A stretch of 64,000 nt of DNA from Theristus sp. LFF4_11. Taxonomy: Eukaryota; Nematoda; Chromadorea; Monhysterida; Xyalidae. Position numbers and translations under genes: made by a program. The stretch spans positions 1 to 64,000 of the forward strand of contig JASANC010001083.1 in the NCBI GenBank assembly GCA_030248135.1. Reading direction: 5' to 3'. Position 1 is the first letter of the stretch, and each line of letters begins with the position of its first letter. The notes under the pieces were generated by a model. The model was not told the origin of the DNA. It saw nothing but the letters and a program-made list of their open reading frames with translations, and did not search any database. Below, one piece after another: positions 21,401 to 32,000 of the stretch.

Positions 21401-24197
21401 TTTTTATTCTTTCATTCGTTTGTTTGTTTTATCTCGCGAGTAAAACTATGAATCTCAGATAAAACTGTGTGTGAACATAAGCCTCATCTTAAAAGAAATC
21501 CCTTACTTAACCAGTGAGCCTTTCAAAAATATTTTAACACCAACAGTGGAGCTCATCTGAACCCATGCCCATTATTACTGTTTGATCATGCCGGTTATGT
21601 GAAAACCATGAACAGAGACTCGTTAAATTATTTTAACACCAACGAACCAGAGCTTATCTGACTGAACGCATTAATATTGCAGTTTTGACCATAGCAGACC
21701 GTTGAACAGCAGACCTTTTTCAAAACCATTTCAACACCACCGAGAGCTCATCTTAATCCATCATTTATTTATCGTCATCATTATAGCTCAATCCATCATT
21801 ATTGCAGTTGGACACGTCGGTGTCTCCAACAAACTTCAATCAGACGATCGATTTGCGACATTCGTACTGAGCGCATTCGACGACGATGACGACCACGAAA
21901 CTTTGCCGGACGCCGGCTTGCGCGCGCTGTTGGCGCTGTTGAACCTGCTAGCGGCTGACGTCAGTTTTGCGATCGTGTTTCGTGAACGATTTCAATTGGA
22001 CGAACGAATTGAAACGGTGAACTGTTGAGTTGCATTGTGTGCTGCGCACCGCCACTGCTGTAGCTGATTGGCTTCGCGTGAACTTGAATGCGACTGGATT
22101 GTGTAAGCGACTCGTTCTCCAAGCAACCACAAAAAAGAATCGCCGAACTTGCGCAATTTGAGCACTGTTCAAAATGTGCAATCCAGTGTACGCTGATTGG
22201 TTGCGTCGAGAATTGGTGCATGTTGGACTACTCAGTGAGTTCAATTCAAAAGCAGCCCACCGATCAACTGATTTGCCGATGATTTTATGTTTGACTACAG
22301 CTGATTGGCTGCAGTGCAACACACAGCAAATCAGCTTGTCCGACCACTAAGCTTTCGGTCTCCGAACTACATGCTCTTCATACTGTTGTATCGGAGTTTC
22401 CTGCTTTTTGCGAAATCAAATATTATACTTAGATGGATGGAAGCTGAGCTCATGATTGTTGTGTACTTTGGAAGCCTACCAACAGCCATTCTGATTTCGT
22501 TTTCGATTCTCTTCTTCAGCTGCTCCGCTCGAAATTCGTCATTGACACACCAGACCGCGAGTTCACCACCACCACCGCCGTCCAGATCCTCCCATCGCCT
22601 GTCAGTATTCTGTTGTTGCGTTTGCTTCTGCGAATCGTCGCGGTTTCCGGACCAAACGAACGTCTGGAACCGAGTTTCGATGAGGCCGAGACGACTCGGG
22701 AGGCGACACTGTGCTTACGCGGCGAGACCAAATTGTATTTCACTTCAATGTCAACGCAGCAACCGCGTGCGATGCCGGAGAAACGAGTACGTTGATTGAT
22801 TGGTTCAGATTGTTTTCGGTGATCAGGAAATAAAGTTTTTCGACCTACAGTTCAGGCAGCATTTGTTCTGTGTTCGGACTAAATATGGATTGCTGTATAG
22901 CATGAGTTGAGAAAAAAAACAAAACAAAAGCAGTCGAGTTATACACAGATTATTACTTTTTTTGAAGACGATTCAACTGAATTCGTTGATGTTCTCAATA
23001 TATTTCATTCCTGTTTTTCCGCTTTTCAGACTTTGCCATCATCTTCCACTGACGATCTGCTGAGTTACACTTTGACCGAATTAGCGGCAAAACGCCAGCT
23101 ACCTTGTGAACTGATCATCCGAGAGTTTCTTAATCTGCACTCGCACGAGACGCATGCCGAACCAGCAGGCAACGCTGGAAAACTTCGATTGGCCGAACCG
23201 GCGCTTGAATACGGCCGCAATTTAGGCCTAATCGACGAACTGGCCACGATGGAAAATGTGGAAATTTGTTCGGACGGGGGCCCAATTTTCGACACCATTT
23301 TGTATCTGGCACTGAATGGCGATAACGAAACAACACGCAAGGTGTTGGCCATTCTGCGAGCTCGAGGCATTATTGATCGGCAGAAGTCGAAAATACTGCC
23401 CGACAGTACTCGACCACCAGAGCAGTCAGATGAGCTCATGGCAGACTTTGTGCATGCCGTGTGGCCGCGAATCGACCAGTCAACGGAGCGTGCATTATCG
23501 GATGTCAGAGCGGCTTTTGAAATCGCCACCGTGCCGCTGTTGTACGTTTGCGCGTTCTGGTGGAAACAGGCGTTTCTCGGCCAACTCGACTGGGCGGAGC
23601 TCTGCAGCTATGCGATCGTTGCCGTGCTGGCCGGAGCGGACGGACAGGTGGGTACGGACGCGGTGGGGTCGTCGGTGGGCACTTTGGGCACGCCAAAAGT
23701 GAGGCAGCACAGTGTTCTAAACACTTGCTGTGTTCTGGTCCCGAGACGCAATGCGTGCCTAGATAGGTAAACAGTTTCATGCATGACGCGGGAATTCAGA
23801 ATTGACAGAAGTGATCCGAGTCCCCCAATTGGGACCGAGTGACTTGGGCGACTTTGAAGTGTCACATCAAGATTGAAACTACATTTCCTTTCAAGGTCTG
23901 CAAACCCATTGAGTCGCAGAACCTAAAAAATTGATAACAATAGTGGTGTAGCACATCCGAAGCCGTGAGTGTCCCGTCGTGTTGCTGTATTTTTTTACAA
24001 TTACACATACGCAGTAAACGTTTTATGCATTCCAGGCAGCGTTCTGTTGCACGGTGTTGCAGCATTTGCGGCGCGAGATTTGTCGACACGCGCATACCGG
24101 CGACTTGGGCTGGTGGCTGATCGACGGGCGGCCTTTGGCAACGTTCCAGTTCGCTGAACACGTGCGACAATTCCGAACGCTGTTGGATGAATGCTGA
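15424..24197 (+). CDS. TBC1D32: TBC1 domain family member 32 / broad-minded (BROMI) homologue
   Basis: In vertebrates BROMI is a ciliary protein that works with the kinase CCRK/CDK20 and is needed for normal cilia and Hedgehog signalling. My exon model is 15424-15727, 16020-16441, 16799-16942, 17114-17192, 17485-17689, 18117-18293, 18741-18929, 19203-19268, 19544-19823, 20282-20542, 20859-20975, 21231-21357, 21808-22016, 22520-22786, 23030-23647 and 24036-24197. Phases agree and give about 1208 residues, near the vertebrate length. Identification rests mainly on the C-terminus: VPLLYVCAFWWKQAFLGQLD, then WAELCSYAIVAVL, and in the last exon VLQHLRREICRHAHTGDL, which match the end of BROMI in order and spacing. 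The rest is helical, repeat-like and little conserved. No catalytic TBC Arg/Gln finger was recognised, as is known for this family. The exon 1/2 and 5/6 junctions are the least certain. Confidence 0.85.
16634..16714. mobile_element. GCATTCATGAAGCAGTATT-family palindrome, copy 3 (TBC1D32 intron 2)
   Basis: Left GCATTCATGAAACAGTATAT, centre GTGACGCATAGCTGTAGC, right GGAATACTGCTTCATAAATG. A clear inverted repeat of about 80 bp. Confidence 0.7.
17764..17862. repeat. CCAATCAGC-type repeat cluster (TBC1D32 intron 5)
   Basis: Three direct units of the form CCAACCAATGAGCGCTGAGA / GCAACCAATCAGCGCTGAGA / CCAACCAATCAG follow each other. The CCAATCAGC word recurs as inverted pairs in many introns of the window. 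Confidence 0.55.
19862..20002. mobile_element. GTGTCCG-family repeat, copy 5 (TBC1D32 intron 9)
   Basis: Contains GGTGTCCCGCGCGGTGTC, then GTTGCGGTCGAAATGC, GGACAGGACGGCGGACACTT and TTCGGACACCTTT. Same word order as the MAPK15 copies. Confidence 0.6.
21104..21216. mobile_element. GTTTGAACC-GTCACTTT-family repeat, copy 2 (TBC1D32 intron 11)
   Basis: Left GTTTGTTCGAACCTATTCG, right TTCTGCGAGAAAACCGACAG then GTTTCAAC. The interior shares 'caactccgattccgttc' with 'caactccaatcccgttc' inside copy 1, which shows common origin. It ends 15 bases before exon 12. Confidence 0.55.
22060..22320. repeat. CCAATCAGC-type palindromic repeats (TBC1D32 intron 13)
   Basis: GCTGATTGG words occur near 22062, 22192 and 22301, with GAATTGGTGCATGTTGG between them. 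An inverted stretch around 22105-22180 (AAGCAACC...GCACTGTTCAAAATGTGC) adds local dyad symmetry. Confidence 0.45.
22357..22441 (+). repeat. Direct repeat, unit 1 (TBC1D32 intron 13)
   Basis: About 80 bases containing CCGAACTACATGCTCTTCAT, ATCGGAGTTTCCTGCTTTTT and GCGAAAT recur in the same orientation at 24251-24324, just after the TBC1D32 stop codon. Differences are a few substitutions and one short indel. Confidence 0.75.
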
Positions 24198-24250
24198 CGG
24201 ACGGAAACCTGCCTAAACCGAAAGACTTCTGCTAAATTTAAAAAAAAATG

Positions 24251-24324
24251 CTGTTCCGAACTACATGCTGTTCATACAATTTCATCGGAGTTTCCTGCTT
24301 TTTGCGAAATATGGATGGATGGAA
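24251..24324 (+). repeat. Direct repeat, unit 2 (3' of TBC1D32)
   Basis: Contains CCGAACTACATGCTGTTCAT, ATCGGAGTTTCCTGCTTTTT, GCGAAATATGG and ATGGATGG, matching 22357-22441 in the same order. Confidence 0.75.
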
Positions 24325-24455
24325 CAACATGCATGGCTGCGCGTCACTCAACGAATACATTGTATTTGCTTCATCAATTGCGCTGCGGTTTCATGTTGAA
24401 ATCGAGTCAACAAGTTGAACGATGGAATGGAATACTGTCTTCAACTCTAATAGCA

Positions 24456-24922
24456 TACCGTATTACCCCCAATAAACCCCCATGGGGGATTAATACGTCA
24501 GCGACTTTTAGGGGTGGGGGTTTATTGGTGGGGGGGATTATTGGTGGGGGGGGGGTTTATTAACAAAAAATTCTAGGGGTGGGGGTTTGTTGAAAAATGG
24601 CAAAAATACATTGCATGGCAGGCAAGAAAGTCGCAGAAACTTCTACTCTACATAGAAACTTCCTTTTATAACAGCCTTTTGTAATGAAATTACTATTAAC
24701 TCACCCATTTGGGGCCTTTGGTAGCACAATTTCATCATTTTCACTGCAACCAGCCACTGAATTCGCTGGGTATGTGTTTCAAACAGGTCTCCAATAATCC
24801 CCCATGGGGGATTATTTGGGGGGGGGGGGATTATTCGGAAACTGGTCGGGGGGGGGGGGTGGGGGTTTATTGGGGGGGGGGATTAATGGTGGGGGAGGAG
24901 GTTTAATGGGGGTAATACGGTA
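24456..24922. mobile_element. G-rich MITE-like element with ACCGTATTACCCCC inverted ends
   Basis: The left end TACCGTATTACCCCCAATAA and right end ...ATGGGGGTAATACGGTA are inverted copies. The interior is a series of GGGGGTTTATTGG and GGGGGATTATTGG units with G-runs up to about 10, so one strand could form G-quadruplexes. No coding capacity. A target duplication could not be defined with confidence (perhaps TA). Confidence 0.7.
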
Positions 24923-25044
24923 TCCAACGAGCTGATTGGTTGATGCATGCATTCTGTGTATGGATTGATATAGAGGCGGAGTTTGGTTGCACCGAATGTT
25001 ACCACCATCACGTGATAACCAGCCAATCAGAATCAGCTAATTGG
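24923..25044. mobile_element. CCAATCAGC-family MITE, copy 1
   Basis: Begins TCCAACGAGCTGATTGGTTG and ends CCAATCAG...AATCAGCTAATTGGC. The interior (ATGCATGCATTCTGTGTATG, GGCGGAGTTTGGTTG) is the reverse complement of the interior at 37673-37787. It directly follows the G-rich element. Confidence 0.7.
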
Positions 25045-25801
25045 CTATGTTATGGATAATGAAGAATGAATTGTTCAAAAGCCAAATTAATTGTGGAAAC
25101 CATGATAACAGTAAGATGCCCGCAGAAACTACCTTCAGGTGAGGAACCAGGGGCCGGAGTGGAAGAGAGCTGAGCCTTACTTATTTTCCTGACGTGTTTC
25201 GGGAGCAAAGTCAAAACACGATTTGAACTGCAATGGGCTCCCGTACTTAAAACCGTACGAGTTACACTGTGGTTACTTATACCAGCTGTTTTTAAATGGA
25301 GCTTTTTGAATTTTTAAATTGTTTGCAGGAATAATCAAGCTTCTTGTATTTATTTCTCCAATTAAAATATTGTAATCACAAAGAGAAGAAAAGCTATGAA
25401 GCAGAAAAAACGCGGTTTACGATGGTAGGTTTTCGAATAAAACTGTGCAAAACTTCGCCCGTGTTGTTCTGCAGGGCAGCGAAACAAATTTGATTCTGGT
25501 TCTGTACACACAACACAAGTGGGTTTGAAAATGCTTGTGAAACAAAGAACCAAAAAGACAAAAATAGAGAAGTGAGCAAGAACCAAAACGCAGTAAAAGT
25601 CACACAATAATCACGTTTAATCAGTGAAACTTGTTTTTTAAATATCCATTTTTAAAATTTAAGATTCATGGCACTCCAGCAGTGGTTAAATTCGTATCCT
25701 TATTAAAACAGAAAATATTCAAAAAAATTTTTGCTGAATATTTTGAACTGCACCCGAAATGCCTTAAGTATGGCAAACCAAAGAGCACAAATAACTATAG
25801 C

Positions 25802-25882
25802 CGCATTCATGAAGCAGTATTTAGTGACGCGTAGTGTGTTATAGCTCTGCGGTCACTAAATGCGTCTTTATGAATACCCCTG
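25802..25882. mobile_element. GCATTCATGAAGCAGTATT-family palindrome, copy 4
   Basis: Left GCATTCATGAAGCAGTATTT, then AGTGACGCGTAG. Right GGTCACTAAATGCGTCTTTA, then TGAATACCCC. Clear inverted repeat of about 80 bp. Confidence 0.75.
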
Positions 25883-26032
25883 ATGACTAGATTGGTACAC
25901 GCGAAAATGTCTGTGCAAACAGTAAGATGATATTTAAAACTTATGAAGATTCAATAATAATATCAAATTTCTTTACAATACAAGAAAATAGCGGTAAATA
26001 AACAAAAGACTTGTAAATATCCCGTTAACAAT

Positions 26033-29000
26033 TTAGTCGCTGTCATGCGGTTCCTCTGATTCGTCTTCACCAGCACCTTGGCGACCTGAATTTTTTTAAG
26101 TTTAAAAAGTTCAACTCGTTTGAAAGTTGAGCATTCATGAAGCAGTATTCAGTGACGCATAGTTATGAACACAGCTCTGCGTCGTTAAAAATTGCTTCAC
26201 GAATGTCCCTTTGAAGTGTCAGAACCAAAAAATCAACTGATGAAAATAATAACATCAATCATGATCAATCAATCAATGATAAAAATCATAAAAAACAGTA
26301 TTTTTCCTGCGAAATGCAGGTCGACTCATTTATACAGTGACCGAGCACACCAAAAAAGATCAACTGATATATAAAAAAATAAAGAAAAAATTCAAAAAAA
26401 CCTACGTCGATTCATCTGCGCGATCATGCGCAACATGAACAACGCCGGGATGGTGACCGTGTCACGTGTCTCTTCCAGCATCTTTTGATTGCGCGCCACA
26501 AGCTAAAAACAAAGAGAGAAAAACATTGAGAAATACACACAGTCGAACTCTAGATTGTGGGCATTCCGCTGATTGGTTGGTGATCACACCCACACGTGAT
26601 GATTGCGTTCTGTGCACGAACGGACTCCACGTTCCAGCGCAATGCCTGCACAGAAAGCATACATCACGTGATCACCAATCAATATCAGCTAGCTGATTGC
26701 AAACTTAAGAGTTAAGTTCGATTTAGAGTCCGTCAGCTGTCAATTACACCAATCGACTTCCGGTGGATTGTGCACAAAAACCCCTGCCAACTGTCAAAAA
26801 GTCCAATGAAAGCACGAATTTTTTAGAAACCCACCTGCTCAACGTAATTCTCATCAGCGAAATGCTCCTGCGCCATCGGCGCCCACAGTTTTATGTCGTA
26901 CTGAATGCCACTGGTCGCCAACACTAAAAACATTTTCAAACAGAAGTTTTTTTTCCGGTTTTTGTGCTGGACACACTGGTGGATTGGGTGGGGCGAATGG
27001 ACGGCTGAGCGTTCGGTGGAGAATCAATGGCACCCAGCCGCAAGTGGGGCACAGCCTCTGGGGCCCCCGTCAGTTTTATAAAACCCAGCAGTCCAACAAT
27101 GCTGTGCTGTTTGCGAAGAACGAAAACGTTATAATACGTTCATATGATTTCATTAAAGCGGCTAGTGATATTGCGGCTCTACCGGGACTACAAAAGGCTG
27201 CATTCATGGATTCAGGCGCTTAGTGGTGTCGTAGCACTACTGTATCACAAGGCTGCTTTTATGACACTTCGCTTCAAGAAACGATGACGCAAAGTCGGTT
27301 CGGACGCTGGCGTTTCCTCGGCGTAGAACCGGCGGCTTCGGTCGCAAACGGCCGGCAACTCGGCTTCGCCTCTCCGGAGCGTTGCGCTTCGGCAAAGAAC
27401 AACAATAACAGCAAAGCAAAATCGCCAGCTTCGCCGGCGCACCAACCCGCAAAGCACGGGTTCGGCTGTACACAGTTGACGACGTGCGAGTCCGCCTGTA
27501 CGACCAGCACAATGCGACCGGTGCGTCGATGCCACACGAAGAAATGGCCGCAGTCGCTGCCGCTGACGACGTGCGCGCCGCCCCAGAAGCACGCCTGCTT
27601 CAGCTGCAACGGTCGGCTTTCGTTCGGTATTTTTTTTTGTTGCTTTTTTATCATTCTCGTTTGTTTTCGTTTGTGTTTGTCAACGCGATTCACCACAGTT
27701 GTTTGACGTGTTGCAATTTATTTGGAACGTTTCGATGCCGCTCGGACACCTTCAGGCAATCGTCAAGTGTCTCGGTGAATGCCTTCATTATTAATGGCTG
27801 TGTGTCCAGCATTGCTGGTTTCGAAACTGGTTTTCCTTGTGCGTATGCCTGACACTCACACGGTGTCGAATACAATCAATCAATCAATCAATCAATCATT
27901 CAGTGCTACACACCCAACTTGTGTGCGCAACTAGTCTCTTCTTTACGACCCGAATTCCATTTGCAGACATAGCGTGAAAATTTGTTTCATACTTGACTCT
28001 CTTAGGAACTCGGGGCTCATCAACGTTCCGCCGCGTCAAGCAGGCGGAAACTGATTCACCACCCTGCTTCCTCATTTCTCTTACCATGGTCCTGGCATTT
28101 CGATGTCCACTATAGCACTCGAGCACTTTATTCTGCGGTATACTCTGCATCAGATTGCGCCACAGTCGCCTCGTGCGTTTCATGAACAGCGTCTGACTGT
28201 CGGCCGCTGATTCGCCAGTGGATTTCTCGTTTTTCGGTTTTTCGTTGTCCGGTTTGCTGAACCACCGAAGTGGTACGGAACAATTTCGAAAATTATTGCG
28301 CAATGATGATGAAAAGCATCTAAACTGAATTGATAACGGCCAAAGATTGCCCGTTTCATACCCGTTGTGTGCTTTTCAAGATTGGCCGCACGATAGTTCA
28401 AAAAATATAATCCACTGATTGGTTGGTGAGATTTGAAAAACGAGCTTTCGAGTAAAACTAAGCACACTACCGAATGCTGCGAGCTGATTGGTTGTTGGAC
28501 AAAATCCACTGGTCGATTGAGCATAAAAATTTGCGTTCAGAAAAAAGTATCCACACCGAACCATTCCAGCAAAACTCACCCATCGGCCGACGGTGATTTT
28601 TTCTTCAATCGAAATTTGAACAGCCGCTGTGAGAAAGACTGGCCACTCGATGAGCCCGTCCTGGAGAAAACAAAATGAAAAGTCGGATCACAAAAAAATT
28701 CGCGGGTTTCTAGATTCGCCAGACAGACGCATCCATACGGCCTCTCTGGCTCGTCAGTGCGACACACACACACACACGGACGCAAAGGCAGAGTTGCCCA
28801 AGAACGTTTCACCTCAGTGCAGCACTTACAGTCTGCTGTGAGGCGTAACCTAAGCGAAGCCTCCTTACCCGGCCGGCTCCTCCTCGTCGGGCGACCGCTC
28901 CCGCTCCACGGACGACGTGGTGGCCGTTGGTGACCGGTGGTCGTGGTCGCATACGCCGTCCAATTTCGCGATCTCCGACAGCGACGACGCCGCCGCCGCC

Positions 29001-32000
29001 GCCGCCCCCCGATCCGGTCGATCCGGCGGTTCGTTCGGTTTCGCCGTCGGTTGCTCGTCCGAAGACGTCTCGTCGGCCGTGTTGTTCGGCGACGCCTCGC
29101 TGGTCAGCCCGCTACCGGCGCCACTTGACGCCGGTGAGGACCCGTCCGATGTCGGGCCCGGCCCCGACCGCGGTCCCGGCCCACCCGCTCCGGACGCCGT
29201 GCTCTGGGCGCTGCCAGTTCCTGCGAATACAACCAATTAACAAAAAACCCCGCAAAGTTGTTGTTGTTATTGTTTTGCAGCCGGCGGGTGTCGTTCTCTC
29301 TCTATTGGTCGTGTGGCGTTCTGCGCCGAGAGCTGCATGGCAGTCATCTATGGTCGCTCTTCCCATGTAGCTCCGCTTCGTGGTGGATGCCAGGCTGCGT
29401 GTGCACACCTGTCGGGGGGGGGGGGGGGGGGGTATTAAGGAGCTCAGGTTCCGACGAACACGCGCACTGCGCAATGTCGCAGAACTGGAAAAAAAATAAC
29501 TGAGAAGAATCTGGCGCCGAACCAGTGGCATAGCCCGATTCAAGTGGCTCAATTGTGGTATCCTCTGTTTGGTCGACAGAGCCCGCTGCTTGCTCAGACG
29601 CCGGTCCCGGCGCCGGTTCTGCGGGCTCGTTCGTCTCGCCGGAGCCTGAAGTGCCAAAAAGAAATTCAAACGCGAATTCGCTCAGTCAACAAACCAGTGT
29701 TTGACGGAGTGGATAATCTGACGATTTTCATCGTACAGTCTAAAAATGCTCGAAATTACTTTTCAGCCTTCTCAACTTTCCAGTCCAGTCTCACGTGACC
29801 AGCACATTGATTCCACTCCTCGGGGTGGTGGTGTGGTGAGCCGTTCGTTCCCCCGAAACCCACCGGAGTTTCCTACATCGGGTTTACCGAAATCAGTGGG
29901 GGAATCATCGTTCGAATAAAATTTCAAAAACGCTATCCTCTTTTATAGCCAAGAAAGCCGCAACAATGATAAAAAATCGCGTCGAGACGCCATACGGTAA
30001 ATACCGTACTCCGGTCACCAATACAGGGTGAGCCAAAAAAGGTTCCAATTCTAAAATGCTCTCACTTGCTTGTGCTAAGGTGTTTCGCGCTGAAAATTGG
30101 AACACTATTAGAAAACATTTGGAGGTTTTTCTGACCAAATTTTTGTCACGGTATGTTGCCCCTGTCACTCACTACAGCAGAATATCTGGAAAATATGAAA
30201 AATCGACAAATGTTGCAAAAATGCAGAGCGTTGATTTAGCTGTAACAAAAATCAAATGATGAACGTTGGTGATAACCCGAGTGTTCACAACACAAAAGAA
30301 GGATGAAAAAAGCAATACGCACATACAGTAGCTTGAAAATTCCGACTGCAGAACTGCATTTGAACAGTCTTTGATTACCCTGATGTTTCACTTCGAGTCG
30401 GAGCGTGCGTGAGCGGTTCTGCTCAGAACAGATGCGAATTTCTCTTTCCAGAGGCAAATTGTTTTTTTCCTTTTTTTAATTCACACAATTTGCCACTCTG
30501 ATGTTCTTATTATAGCAGACTAGTTGTTTTCTGCAGTGAAAGATGCAATTCCAATTTCAGTCTTTGCTGCCATCAAGGTTAAGTGGACGGCATAGCAGCG
30601 AGTCTGGGCTGCCAATTGGTGGGAACATGCGAATAACTTTTCCACAGTGGTTCGGCAATTTCGTACAAAATTCAATTTTACCCCGCGTGACGATACATCA
30701 GTTTGGAAGTCCGTTTATGAGCAATGATAAACAGTGAGATTATGGATGAACAATGTTTTTCGTCAAAAATTGCTATTTTTTAAAAATTACACTGTAAAAA
30801 CGTGTGAACCAAAAAATTTTTAATCACAAAAAACTCCCAAAGTGTTTTAACACTGTTTTCCAAATGTTAAAACATGAGGTCCCTTTGTTACAGCTGAATC
30901 AACCCTCTGCTTTTCACAACATTTGTCGATTTTTCAGGTTTTTCAGATATTCTGCTGTAGTGAGTGATGGGGGCAACAAACAAACAAACAAAAATTGGGT
31001 CAGAAAAACCTCCAAATGTTTTTTAATAGTATTTCAATTTTCAGCTCGATACACCTCAGCACAAGCCAGTGAGAGCGTTTTAGAATTGGAACCTTTTTTT
31101 GGCTCACCCTGTACATTGCTTGAACTGCACATAAAAAAGACAAACAAACAAATTTATTCGAGTTCTTCAACTAAAAACCACCCACTCCGACTGAGCGCCG
31201 ACTCGAACATCCGTGAGAGGACGTTGCTAAAACGATGCAGTAGCAGCGCGGACGCCGGCGGTTGAGCGGCAGCTTCGTGCTCGTTGCCTTCGGGCGGTTG
31301 CGTCTGTGGCGTACGCGTCTCGTCCGAGTCGCCGGCGTCGGCTGCAATCCGTGTCTTGGCTTGTTGATTGGTGGTGGGATTTTAGGCGATGCTTTTTTAT
31401 AGCCAAACACGCGCAAACGAATAGGGCGCCCATCGAGTATTTCTCTGTCATTAAGCGCCTATACACCCCTCGGCGGGGCTTGACGTGTCTGACGCGCTAC
31501 AACGCAGGCTACGATTGCTTTCGTTGCTCGGTTCAAGAAAAACGTCAAAAGTGAAAAACATCAAGCGATGGTGTAATCAATACGCCAATACAGAGCCATG
31601 TAATCACAGCAATGACCAACAGTTCCCTCGCCAACTTATTAGCAAATGGTAAGCAAAACTGAGGGCAACCGTCCAACCGACGTTAGGTTAAAAGCCAATT
31701 CATGCACGACGCAAATATATCCGGCACGTCACGGCACGTCATGTATTGTATCAATGCGTGCATAAACGAGCACATGTTCTAATGATAACTCGACGTGCCG
31801 GATTGCTGTTTTTTTGCATCATGAATGAAGACGTGACGTGACGTGACGTGCCGTAAAAATTTGTGTGTGCATGAATTGGCCTTAAGCCAGACCCGATCAA
31901 ACAAGCCTCGCTAGCGGTCTCCTAACTGAAGACTTTTCCATAAATCGCACAATGGGTGGCGCTAGAGATGTAAGGGTCAAAAAAAATTTTTTTTTAATTT

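Larger units (their letters stand above)
24198..26032. other. Spacer between convergent TBC1D32 and DCAF6
   Basis: No gene was seen. The spacer holds the second unit of the 22357 direct repeat, a G-rich element with ACCGTATTACCCCC ends (24456-24922), a CCAATCAGC element abutting it (24923-25044) and one GCATTCATGAAG palindrome (25802-25882). Transcripts of both genes should end here. Confidence 0.6.

Noticed and set aside
27199..27262. Seventh GCATTCATGAAG palindrome
   Set aside because: Only fragments of the arms are present; too degenerate to count.
28917..29370. Plus-strand frames of up to about 150 codons
   Set aside because: They are antisense shadows of the GC-rich DCAF6 linker exon (29220-28869), whose phase fits its neighbours.
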